Below are positions 1 to 11,030 of a stretch of DNA of 64,000 bases, in pieces. The notes beneath the pieces are model-generated. The model did not search any database. It was not told the DNA's origin and saw only the letters and a program-made list of their open reading frames with translations. The position numbers were made by a program, and so were the translations under genes. The DNA is taken from assembly GCA_015499995.1 (NCBI GenBank), contig JADNRV010000066.1, forward strand, positions 62,001 through 126,000, in the 5' to 3' direction. The first letter of the stretch is position 1; the number at the start of each line of letters is the position of its first letter. The DNA is from Flammula alnicola (taxonomy: Eukaryota; Basidiomycota; Agaricomycetes; Agaricales; Strophariaceae).

Positions 1-893
1 ACATGGTGGTGATGGAGAAGAGGAAGCAGCTCCTGGGAGATGATCATCCTGACACGCTCATGAGCATGGGAAATCTTGCGGCCACATACAGCAACCAGGG
101 CCGCTGGAATGATGCTGAGGCACTCGAGGTGGTGGTGATGGAAAAGAGGAAGCAGCTCCTGGGAGACGACCATCCTCAGACACTCACGAGCATGGCGAAT
201 CTTGCACGCATGTACAGTGACCAGGGCCGCTGGAACGATGCTGAGGCACTCGAGGTGGTGGTGATGGAGAAGAGGAAGCAGGTCCTGGGAGATGATCATC
301 CTGACACGCTCATGATCATGGCGAATCTTGCACGCACGTACAGTGACCAGGGCCGCTGGAACGATGCTGAGGCACTCGAGGTGGTGGTGATGGAGAAGAG
401 GAAGCAGCTCCTGGGACACAATCATCCTGACACACTCACAAGCATGGCACATCTCGCAACCACATACAGCGACCAGGGCCGTTGGAACGATGCCGAGGCA
501 CTCGAGGTGGTGGCGATGGAGAAGACGAAGCGGGTCCTGGGAGACGATCATCCTGACACGCTCACAATCATGGCGAATCTTGCATGCACGTGCAGTGACC
601 AGGGCCGCTGGAACGACGCCGAGGCGCTCGAGGTGGTGGTGTTGGAGAAGAGGAGGCGGGTACTGGGAAACGACCACCCTGCCACGCTCACGATCATGGC
701 GAATCTTGCGCGCACGTACAGTGACCAGGGCCGCTGGAACGACGCCGAGGCGCTCGAGGTGGTGGTGTTGGAGAAGAGGAAGCGGGTACTGGGAGACGAC
801 CACCCTGCCACGCTCAGGAGCGTAGCGAATCTTGCGGACATATACAGGGAGCAGGGCCGCTTGAATGACGCAGAGGCACTCCAGCTGAGGTGA
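1..893 (+). CDS. TPR tail of an NLR-like protein, 5' end outside window
   Basis: An open frame running in from the window edge encodes a partial unit of 31 residues, six full 42-residue tetratricopeptide repeats and a 13-residue end, with the stop at 891-893. Each unit has the kinesin-light-chain-like pattern QGRWNDAEALEVVVMEK, then LGDDHP, then MANLA and TY. These repeats are the presumed ligand-sensing part of fungal NLR receptors. The units are nearly identical to those ending the complete NLR gene at 29817-34158, and the last two units and the tail match best, so the two genes are paralogues. Units differ mainly after LGDDHP and after TY. The nucleotide-binding and effector domains, if present, lie left of the window, so a solitary TPR gene or a truncated copy cannot be excluded. 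Confidence 0.85.
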   Translation, partial: MVVMEKRKQLLGDDHPDTLMSMGNLAATYSNQGRWNDAEALEVVVMEKRKQLLGDDHPQTLTSMANLARMYSDQGRWNDAEALEVVVMEKRKQVLGDDHPDTLMIMANLARTYSDQGRWNDAEALEVVVMEKRKQLLGHNHPDTLTSMAHLATTYSDQGRWNDAEALEVVAMEKTKRVLGDDHPDTLTIMANLACTCSDQGRWNDAEALEVVVLEKRRRVLGNDHPATLTIMANLARTYSDQGRWNDAEALEVVVLEKRKRVLGDDHPATLRSVANLADIYREQGRLNDAEALQLR

Positions 894-1999
894 GGATAGG
901 CAGTGGTGATGGAGATGAGCAAAGGGACACTCTTCCGATAAATTTCCCACAGAATACAGCACTCACCATCGTTCATTTTCTTGAGCTGGCCATGGCCTTT
1001 ATCCCCAAATTTATTCATAGAGTTGTTGATTTCGCACTGGTAAAAGATCTTATGTCAATCATTATAACGGTGGGAAACAAGTAGGGTACTTACAAACCCT
1101 TTCTTTCGCATGGTGAACAGAGGATCCCAAAATCGTTGATGGGTTGTGAGTTTTGCGCTAGAAAGATCTCCTATGTCAATGGCTGTAGTGGAGAAAAATA
1201 AGTAGTGCGCTTTACATATCGTTGGCAGCTCGGCTGAGTTGGCTACAAGAGGTTCTCGCCGTGATGGAGCGTCCTTGTCGTATTGCTATCTGCGACCACG
1301 TAAGTAGCTGGTGAAACGATGAATGTTGCGACAATGCGTACTTCGTAGGTCGCGTCCTTACAATATGCCACTGGCTTCTGAACCAAACAACGGCATTACC
1401 TCTGGCCGGGCTCTACTACGACGATACTCTATGCGAGAACCCGCCAGCTTGAACCAACTTGTATCATGGCCTCTACTCTCTCTCTCTTGCTCTGCAACCT
1501 CCACCCCCGGCGGTATGTCTGCAACTACTCTCTCCTAACCTCTACCATCGATGTTGATCCTTGAATACGTCCAGAGCCCTCTGAGAACCGACGACTTCGA
1601 ATTCCAACCCGGTAATCGAACGATGGGTGGGCGGAACATCCAGCGGCCAACGCGGGGCAGGCGAGGAGCTGTTTAGGAAGCTCTCGTTCACCAGCACTCC
1701 TCTGATCTAGCACCAGCGGTGGTGCCACTCACAGTCCCACAACGCCCCCGCAGCCCCACATCCTACGCCTGCGTGTTTTCCATACCCCATACTGTCCACA
1801 AGTATTTTTCAATGACGACAGCGTGGATTAGCCAGGCGCAGGTGGGCTTGGAGGAGGGAATTTGAAAATTTCCAGAGAATGTAGAACGTATGTGTATTTT
1901 CTTTTTTCTTTTGGTCTATCTTTTTCTTTTTCATCCATTTTTCTCCTTTTCTGTTTCCTTAGACGAAGATAGCTGACCGTTCTTTTATGTTTCTAGAAC

Positions 2000-2560
2000 T
2001 CAATAAAATGCACCATTGTCTGCGAGGTCCAAGGGCATCCTCGACGCTCATCAGCACCACGCCCAGCAGGCTATCGCCGCCGCCTCTTCTTTGCCTCCGC
2101 GTACTACCTCTCCGAATTTCTTCAACATCTTGTGGGGGTGGTGGTTGCGGTGATTCGACATCTGCTCCGATGGAGGGCCCTTCTGCTTCTGCGCCCACGC
2201 CGATGGTTGGCGATTCGAATGCGACTTCGATGGGGAAGAAGGGTACGAGGGCGAGGACTATCACCTTGGAATCCAAGCCGTCGTCTCGAGCTCCTACCCC
2301 CATCAAATTCAAGTTCAACCTCTGCCGCTCCTGCTGCCGCGCCTGAACTTCGCGAGGCCAGAGGCCATCGATGCGCGGAGCCTGGGGTCGTTGTTGGGGT
2401 CGGAGGCGGCTCTAGCTGCTGTTGCTGTGCGCACTGGAGAGACGCTCATCCCAGAACCCACGCTGAGCCAGCTCGTGCCCCTGGCTCCTACGAACTGCGC
2501 GGGATTCTGCTCGTGTATTTCAACTACCCCCAGGGCAGGTGCTAGAGTCAGACCTCCATC
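2000..2560 (+). pseudogene. Relic of an unknown repeated gene family, copy 1
   Basis: This stretch is coding-like but has no continuous frame. Translated pieces include ARSLGSLLGSEAALAAVAV and YELRGILLVYFNYPQG in different frames. Homologous segments occur at 35200-35800 (part of the same long duplication) and, more extensively, at 11.1-13.0 kb. I do not recognise the family. Frame breaks and loss of the downstream part suggest a truncated, decayed gene. Confidence 0.4.
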
Positions 2561-3299
2561 TCTTCCTACCTCCATTGTTCAACGTTCCCAGTGAAAACTG
2601 GTTCTGGGCGGTTCTGGGACCACTCCGTGCCGGTCCGAATTTTCAAATTCGCACAGTTGGAGATAAACATACTTAGCCTGGCCCTAAAAAGTCGTAGATG
2701 GCCTGTATTCCACCGTTTCCTGGAGATTAGAGATACAGTCATTGTATTGCAAACTCGGAACTGTTCTTGAAGCATCCTAACGCCAAGGCCGTTGTCGACC
2801 ACTGTCACGACCACGACCTCGCCCTCGAGAGTCGCATCTCTCCATTCCTGAGGAGTCATTACCGTTACCCCCAATACCGCCTGCACTGCGGTCTCTGCGA
2901 GCCCTGAACGTGGTTAACAGGGATTATGGACATCGTCGTGGAGGGAAGAAGGGAAAAAGGCCTTATCTCTAACATGATTCATATGACCCTGTGTCCGCCG
3001 CTTCGTACTCCTGCGCCTGGACAGGTATATTCGAGACGTCACTCTATCAACCCCAAACGCTCATTCATTACCTCTCAGTCATCGTTACAACACCGCCATT
3101 AACATCAACGCTCTCCTCTCGCTAACTCGCAATCAGATGTGCAAGTCCATGTAAGCCACGAGCACATTTCAAACTCCTAAGAAGTTCGCTTACCGAGATA
3201 TTTGCATAGCCCGTAATCAACGCCCATCGCCTCCCACCACTCTCATCGTCTGTCGACCTCGTGTCGTCGCAAACCGAGATCCATCATGCCCTCTTTGTG

Positions 3300-4100
3300 C
3301 CGCCTTATGACACCTTGACTCAAGACGCGAATTTCCCCCTCTAGATTTTGACGAACGGATGGCGGAACGTTGGTCTACGATTAGAAGCGAGTTGAAGAAA
3401 GCGAAACAACCCCTGGCTGAAATGAACGCATCCAAAGCTGTTCAGGACTAAGAGATGGATGAGCAGAATCCACAACGTCTCTCTGCTGCCCTTCGCAAAC
3501 GTGCGTATGCCGCACTTGAGGATGATAGTGGCGACGGAGAGGCGTTCGACTTTGAGGAAGTTGGCGCATGTCGGAGGAGTCCGACGGCGAGATACATGCT
3601 AAAGGAAAGCTTGTGAGTGATGAAAGTTCCGCACGTGAAAGTTGAAGACTGACGGAAAGTTTTTAGGCCAAGAAAGCTGTGAAAGCAGCTGCTAAAGGCG
3701 CCCTATGGAGGGAGGTTCAAGACGGTGGAGAGGATACATGGTGGGGAAGATGGTGGACGAGAAAGCAAGCCCAGCCTGCCACCACAGACCTCATACGTGA
3801 TCATTCTCGGAGAAACGATGTGGGTGCCGTCCATTTTCTCGTCGTACTTGTCTTACACTCGCTAATCCCCTACCAGCTTGTTCATGGTCAGCCTGAAGAA
3901 AATGGCCACCGCGCTCCTCCCACCGAGGCCAAGGTATGAATGTTCTTTATGGCTACTAAACTTTTATAACCTGTCGACGCAGGATGCCGAGACTGCAAAG
4001 CCGACAGTTCAACGTCAGTCAAAAGCCATGGCCATCGTTACTCCTGCGCCCAGTGGGAACAGAAACGGCGTAGACGACCTTCTCAAGGACCGTCGTTGAG
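3300..4100 (+). pseudogene. Coding-like relic, family unknown
   Basis: Short coding-like pieces in several frames are separated by stops, for example FDERMAERWSTIRSELKKAK followed by a stop and then DEQNPQRLSAALRKRAYAAL with an acidic stretch after it (about 3345-3560), and AKKAVKAAAKGALWREVQDG (about 3667-3726). Splice-like GTGAGT and TTTTTAG signals near 3613-3666 suggest an ancient multi-exon gene. I cannot identify it. Confidence 0.25.
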
Positions 4101-4544
4101 CACGAGTCTTTATTCCGATGCTTAAGCACGTCTCACGAGAGCCTTTCAAGCACTTTACCAACAACTCCAACATTCCTTGCAACCGTGCAGATTGATCCGC
4201 TTTGTCCCTCGGAGAATTGCTATCGTACCCTTCTCGATATTGACTTGAGTCAGGCTTTCAATTACGTGCTACGCGTGAAGTGGTATCTAAAGTGGGCGCT
4301 TTTCGTGCCGTCCGCGATAACCTCACCATCGAATTCAAATTCAACAATGAGTGCGGCGCGGACAAACAGAAGATATCTCTTCAGAGGAGATTTCATCAAT
4401 GAAAGTAGATTCGACTCGTGCAGTATCTCGTGGAATAAACACTGCGTGCCGCGTATCTGTGCGCTGGAATACATATGTTTAAGGATTCTTGTACTGTCTG
4501 CTACGTATCACAACTCAGTAGTCAGCACGGCAATGGGTTCCCCC

Positions 4545-5197
4545 ATCAATAGTCTGGGTATTTTCACGGTTAGAAGTAAGAAAAAGAATTCAAAAAAAAA
4601 GAGGAAAAGAGAGAGAATTCACTGGACAGCTCTGATCCCTTGGGGGATTTTTCCCGACTTAAATTAGCTCTAAATCTCATTTCTGCTGTCCGCAAAATGT
4701 TGAAAAATGCCTGGCGCGCATTCGGCGCGCAGCCAGATAGATTTTCGGTGGCTTTCAGGCATTGTTTTTCGAATATTGAGCTCATTAACCCGTTTGATGC
4801 CTCAAAAATTTCTCTGGGCATTTCAGTTACTAATGTAAAGTATTTAAAAAAATTTCAGCTGTTTCCGTAATTTATTTGAGCCTCTATCGAGTGCGCAAGA
4901 GCCGATCCAGCAGGAGCAAGAGTCTTAGATGCGCGGGAAAATATCACGTGAGTTATCTGCCATGGCAGATAACTTTCTGAGTGGGCAGATACCTAATTTG
5001 TAAAATGTGAGCCTTTCATTGCGAAAACAATAATTCTGAAGAGACAGAAGTTTTAAATGATGCATTATCTGTATTCTACCCAAATATTAGAGCTTGGAGG
5101 GCATATTTGACGCCATGATTTGCGACACTTTCTCAACTTTCGTCATAAAGTTATCTGCCCGGAGCTTGCCGGGCAGATAAATACCCAGACTATTGAT
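4545..5197. mobile_element. MITE-like AT-rich element with 19-bp inverted ends
   Basis: The 19-mer atcaatagtctgggtattt at 4545-4563 is exactly inverted at 5179-5197. The 653-bp interior is AT-rich, with no convincing gene. It holds a perfect 24-bp palindrome at 4951-4974 centred on TGCCATGGCA, and a 12-bp stem with a 6-base loop at 5151-5180, both built on TTATCTGCC. A further GGCAGATA lies near 4985. Non-autonomous TIR transposons look like this. No clear target-site duplication is visible outside the 19-mers. A TA just inside the match could be the target if the outer five bases matched by chance. Confidence 0.5.
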
Positions 5198-5606
5198 CGG
5201 TCAACCCTATAATGCGCATCCGGTCATTTTTTGAGCTCAGAGTGACGTCACTGCACCGTGGGAGCAGAACAGAAATTCATGGCTTGCTTCGAATGGATCT
5301 TGCGTGAAAAGAGTACATCAGAGAATTCGGGAAAATGTGGCCATGGATTATATAGTGAACGAAATTGGTACAACGTGCTGCCACTGGTATAACCCGCTAT
5401 AACATTACAACAGGGGATATATAGTCTATATATGGCCAGGAGGATTTTTGTAATTGTCATCATCTGATACCATGATGATGACCGATGACACCCTGGGTGC
5501 ATATTGATTTTTAGTCACCATCTATTGTCTTCATGAGCGACCTTTGCCTTGTTGGATCCCCGTTACAACTACATGATCTTCTACAATCACAATTGCAAAG
5601 TACCAT

Positions 5607-5658
5607 AACCTGTGGGTGATAGGATGATAAGGCTGTATAATCCTATCACCCACAGGTT
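5607..5658. repeat. Perfect 19-bp inverted repeat (hairpin)
   Basis: aacctgtgggtgataggat at 5607-5625 and its exact reverse complement at 5640-5658 enclose a 14-base loop. It lies in non-coding sequence. It could be a miniature element end, a cruciform or the terminator-like end of an unannotated transcript. Nothing nearby decides this. Confidence 0.7.
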
Positions 5659-6227
5659 TTGATATCAGACAGGATCAGCCTTATTTTATGTCGATCTCGG
5701 TTGGAAATAACAAGAATGGAACGTGATATCAATTATACTAATGAAAGGAATACATGGGGTGACGCCTAGTTCTACAATACACAGAAGCTGGCAGCCATGC
5801 GCAACAGTCAATAAGGGCCGGAAAGCAGCAGCGGTGGCGACGCGCCGTAAGGATGAAGGTCGGATTATAGATATTGCAGATGAGGAAAGTGCGCTGGCTG
5901 CCACCAGCAACAGTGGGGGTGGTGGACATCGACATCGACGTGATGTGGCTGCCATCTCCGGCCTAAGCATCCAAAGTGGAGGATACACGATCTGCGAGGT
6001 CTAAATTGAGTCAGAAAATGGGTTTCAGCAAATACACAGCATACGTACTTGCCATCTGATTTCAACCCTGCCGCAGTACAAAGTGGATAGTCTCCGATCC
6101 TCAGCACTCAGCTCTGATCATCTGATCCCAAGATAACAAGTACTTGATGTTAACCCAGGCAGTTGAAGCGGGCAAGGCTCGACGATGGCAAACATCAGGA
6201 AAAAGTCAGAAGTCTATGAAGACCAAT

Positions 6228-6415
6228 AAAGCCTACATAGTGCCCATAGCCCCGTTGCAAGCCCCCTGTTATATTGTGATCCATAGTTTGTCATGTTGCA
6301 ATGAAGTGCTATAGACAACTATAGAGTTGGCTATAGGCTCTATGGCCTATGCATAAACTCATTGTATCATAGCCTTCATTGTTAGCTATAGGCCTCAATA
6401 GTTCTCAATAGATAT
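6228..6415. repeat. CTATAG/CATAG-rich patch 1
   Basis: Dense, imperfectly spaced ctatag, catagc and tatggc motifs. Similar patches occur at 8340-8480 and 10155-10250, so this may be a low-copy dispersed repeat with short self-complementary units. No coding potential. Confidence 0.35.
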
Positions 6416-8339
6416 GTTCACGCAGCAAGGAAAGTAAAATGGCAATTATATATTTTTCGGGGCAATGAATAGGTAAATTAATACTAGTCTAAATCCTCAT
6501 GATCGTCCTCGTGTCTTCCTCACATTCCTTCAAGGCAGCCACAAAGCAGACTCAGATAGCATAGGATTCCAAACCTACGCTGTTTGCTTTGTGATAGCAG
6601 GCGGCACAGATGAACAAGACGCATAATCATTGAGATTGACGAGGCGACGAAGAGAAAAAAAGACTGAGAGACTCGGAGTTCAATGTCAATATGAGGTTGC
6701 TGTGGGATAAATAGATATAACATACCGAGATACAATCCCCGCCGCCAAGAAGACTATACCACACTAATCTAGAGGGGTATAATCAGACATTCTCCTAAAG
6801 ACAGAAGGCGGGCGATGTACGATGCTGTGCCATCTACTGGCTAAAGACAATGGCTAGCAATCTCAGCATTGCCGTCGGGTCGGGATTGGTCCTAATAGCC
6901 GACACCTACATTCATGCGGTGTGAAGGCACATACCTGGTAGCATCCTCATGTTTGGATTTTGCTCGTTGCCAGAGACACGGGAGATACCAGAAGATGATG
7001 GCACAGTATGGTCGGGTCCGGACAGGTCGCTTCTTGAGTGGATGAGCATGGGTTGTGAGCGGAATGATGCAACACCCTCCAACCTAAATAACTGCACAGA
7101 AAGACGGTGTGGTTGTTTAGTGAGTGCATAAGGGTTTTTTTTTGCTAAATACCATCGATTTACCAGTCGTTGTCGTTATCGTTGCTGTTGTCGCCATGGC
7201 GGCGGTACTTCTTGCTACATGAGACACAACTCACGCCAGTAAGCTGGGACCTTGAACGAGAAAGTCGCGATGGCTTACCAGCGCTGCACTGATGAATAAA
7301 GCTTGCATTAGGGTTATATCAAGCTTGCGAGTTTGCTTCAGCAAGAGAGGTCGAAATGCAGAGGTGAGAGGGATTTGTAGGTGGTGGTCAAGAGGCGAGA
7401 AAATCAACGGCGATTGTCGGGAGACAAACCAATTGTCAACCATCACGCAATCAACAATGTCACGTGCATCGGAGTTTGAACGAACTTATCAGAATCCTAA
7501 GCTTGCATTCAGCGTTTACCCGCATTCCTTCCTCTCTTTTGCACTCGTCGTCATCGAGTCGTCGATGAGGCCTTGTAATATACTATATGATGTTTTCCCT
7601 ATACTTTTAAACCATGTACTAGCTTTAATCCAAATCTTCTGACAGAAAAGTTGCCAGTGTTGTTTCTTCTATGTGAAATGAAGTCAGCCTCTTGTCGTTG
7701 CAGTACAAGCCTCATTGTACCATATAGTAATTCATAGTATCTCATTGCACATATAGCTGACAGAGCTGACCTCACAAACAATCAAGTACTCAAGAGTGTT
7801 TCCAGGGCGCTCTATATTTCAATATTTCCAACATAGGTCTAGCCGCGGTCTCTAGACAACTATATTTCCGTCGGCCGAGTCTATAGCGAGCAATCATTGC
7901 AATATCGGGGAACAGAGCTAACCGGGGAACTATGGCCAAATTGACTTTTTCCTGATGAAGAGACGGAGCGCTCCTGAGTGGCGGGGTTAGAGAATGCGGC
8001 TGGGCTATATGAAGGGCTCAGAACATGCAAGGTGTAGAAAGAGATAGAATCGTACCGTTCAAGGCTGCAGCATCCCAAATTCCCTTGAATACAGGAAGGC
8101 CGAGGAGGTTGGCGGGTGGATTCACCCTAAAAGAGTCAAGTATAGATGGTGGTTGCTAAAAGACAAGAGATACAAATATTTAAATAGTGTGTCCAGAAAA
8201 TCGGGAACGATATATCTCGAGTATTCTCGAGTACATGGAAAAAGCTCGCAGGCTTGGAACAGACAGGTAGATGGTGTGTCGTCGCGCGAACAAATGACGA
8301 GCCGACACAGGCGTCGGTACAGCATCAGCAAACCTGGGG

Positions 8340-8480
8340 GACGCGGCAGAGCGCTGCCGAGCGCTATATAGTGCCATAGTCTCATAGCATAGGGTACCGA
8401 ATCTGTAGTGTTACGTAGCGTTCTCACGTTTATATATAGATGGGGCAGCGGCACTATGGCGTGCTATGGATTGCTATGTA
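8340..8480. repeat. CTATAG/CATAG-rich patch 2
   Basis: Contains gctatatagtgccatag, catagcatag and ggcactatggcgtgctatgg. It resembles the patches at 6228-6415 and 10155-10250. Confidence 0.3.
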
Positions 8481-8689
8481 GCATCACATCACCTCTTCAC
8501 AGTAGTATGCTGGGCTTCCTCTGCAGGGCCTTTTGCACTCAATCATGGCATATTAGACTTGCAGTTCTCGAGATGATAGCTAACAGTGTAACATTATATT
8601 TGAACTACCGAATACATATTTAAATACTAGCCTACATAGTCAACGCGGCAGCCGTGGGGTTAGTATATCAGTCAAGACCACCAGCGTGC

Positions 8690-11030
8690 TCATTATCGCG
8701 GCACCACTGAGCAACGCCGATATGGGGTGTGTTCGTGCGGTGTTGGTGTGTTGTTCTGGCTGCGGTGGCCGTTTAGGCATAGATGGGCGGTGCCAGTGGT
8801 CGGTTGGGTGTCGAGCGTCACACATTAGCGCAGAAGAGAGAGGGCGAGGGAATTGCCTCGAGCCCTGCCTGCTGCTGAAAATGGGGATTGGGGGTCAGCT
8901 ACATCATACAAAGTAGGTTCCCATGTACCTGGTGGCTCTCCCTCGTCACCGGGCCCTATCGCGTCGCCGCTGCACTGTTTTGGGGGTGTTGGGGGTATCG
9001 TCACGCCGTTTCGGTAGCCAGAGTGGCGGTTTCTGCATGAAAAGTGGATATTGGGGGTTAGCAGCGATGTAGGGGGTGGGTTGCCGCTTACCCGGCGGCC
9101 TTCTTCCTCCTCCTCATGCCCCTTCTACCTCCGCTCAGGGTACTCGACTCAGACAAGCCCTGGCGCGAGCCGATGTCTGTGCGACAGGTTTTGCGTTGCC
9201 AGCGTGACTTTGCGCAGTTGCGGTAAGACTGAGGTTGATATTTGCGGGACGGAGTTGTTGCACCGCCGTCGAACGTGAGGCAGGGCAGGCACGAACGCAG
9301 TAGGCGGTGGAGCGAGTGGGCCTGGCATCAGCGTGGCAACGACCCGGTGAACTGCTTGACGAGGTCTACACCATCCGTTGTCAGTAATGCTATAGCGAAG
9401 AATGAAACTGGGAAGGGGTTTGGGGTCACTGCATTCGGTGGCCGTGTGGCTTGCTGGTGACCCGCAGTTACGACGATGAGCCATCGTCATTTCTCGTGCG
9501 TTTCTGGGGTTCCTCGTGGCTTTCGTAGGGGCGACATGGTGGGCTGGGGCCGAGATCCACGTCCACAGTGACGGGAGGAGTTTGGCAATGGGTTGTTCAA
9601 CCAGCTGCGAGAGGCAGAGGCCGTCGTCTCAAGCCCTGTTGTCTGCAAAAAGGGGTGTAGGTGGGTGAGTAGGGGCGAAAGAGAAATAGCGAAATGACGC
9701 ACAACATTGAATGCTGCACGTCATTTCGTAACACACCATGTGGTCTCCCCACCCAGGACTCCCCTTACGTCTCAATACCTTCCAATGTCGGCTAGCATCC
9801 CTTGAAAAGGGAAGGAGCTGGTAATGTTGCGTTGCCCAGTGGCGAAGTGACAGCAATCCCGGCTCCACATCCCTCTCAGAGGGGAGGGGCACATGGGTTG
9901 AGGTGTGAATGGTGGTCTGGGGTGCTGTGGTAGAGGTGATGGTGGGCGGAAGGGCGGGGCGACGACGGTGGTGAGGTGGTGGGAGTAAGCAAGAGACATC
10001 GAAATTTCGCCCAAGTCCAAATTTACATTTATGAACATCAACCATATTATGTAATAGGTTCCATTAGCGTGACTTTGTCGAACGTCTCTTATTGTAATGC
10101 TCTGTAAGTAGTCTATCTGTAGTCTATCAAAGAACTATGTATATATTTCGGTAAGGGACCTAGCACGCCAAAGTGCTATGTAGCGGCCTATCGTTACTAT
10201 GGCACTATACGATGCTATGGCCACAATAGGAATAGTATGACATGCTATGGGAAAAATCACGGTTTGCTGATGAGAGGAGCACAACAATCTCCAGTATAGT
10301 GTCATCAAGGATGCCCACAGACAATGGCAATGCATGCCAGAAGGACGGGGAAACTTGGACGGGGAAAGGATGTGGTGGGAGAAGGAAAGGTTGACAAACT
10401 TCCCTTTTCAAGAAAATCAACATGATTCATAATCGATCGAGACTTGCCGATCAAATGCCGGTTGCACATCGGACTTCGAATTGCCTTCAAGTTTCAACAT
10501 TTCTACTACTGCGTACATACAGTGAAATATTACCACAATTTTGATGAACTCCAACCGTGAATCTTTAGTGAATCTTTGCTGAATGTGAATTATCGTGACT
10601 GCAGACAGCGACGATGGTGATGGTGATCTGAGTGATGGCGATGTGGGATACGATGCACCTTGATGATAAACTCAGATCTAGTGTAGCTAACAATTATACT
10701 GTTGATATATACATTCTGCCCGAACGATGTCTGCTGACACCTCAAGCTCACGAGCTGAACTTTTGATGAATTGGTTGTGAACCTCAAATATTAATGATGA
10801 TCATAGTCTCAGGTAAATACCATGCTGATGACCCTGGTATCTTGGGTTCCAATCTCTGGTCAGAATTACGAACGAATATAAATTGGTGTCAACTAGACGA
10901 ATGGACTACACCTCAATGTAATGGGTTGCAACTTCGTATCATCTTGTCACGACTTCACCACCGTCACAACCTCATACCAACTTTTCCACGATTTACTGAT
11001 GTAGTGTCGACGAACGAGCAGTCGCAGTAG
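8690..11030. other. Gene-poor stretch
   Basis: GT-rich and GC-rich segments (8690-9960) followed by AT-richer sequence. Open frames are short and mutually overlapping, with no domain I recognise. No RNA gene seen. Confidence 0.45.
10155..10250. repeat. CTATAG/CATAG-rich patch 3
   Basis: Contains gtgctatgtagcggcctat, ggcactatacgatgctatgg and catgctatggg, the same word set as the patches at 6228-6415 and 8340-8480. Confidence 0.3.

Larger units (their letters stand above)
1..2778 (+). repeat. Long direct duplication, left copy
   Basis: The NLR tail and the roughly 1.9 kb after its stop match 33.27-35.97 kb in the same orientation. Landmarks shared in order are the TGAGGATAGGC at the stop codon, the GTGGGAAACAAGTAGGGTAC block, the CTGAACCAAACAACGGC block, a pyrimidine-rich tract and the GAACTGTTCTTGAAGCATCC block, after which the copies diverge. 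The left boundary is outside the window. Many small indels separate the non-coding parts, so the duplication is not very recent. Confidence 0.85.
5198..8690. other. Gene-poor stretch
   Basis: Apart from the hairpin at 5607-5658 and the CTATAG-rich patch at 6228-6415, I see no supported gene. Open frames are short (about 100 codons at most), overlap on both strands and show no recognisable domain or credible intron structure. The sequence is AT-rich relative to the genes. Confidence 0.5.

Noticed and set aside
548..1018. Minus-strand frame over the left TPR array
   Set aside because: Antisense shadow of the TPR repeats, as at 32.4-34.1 kb.
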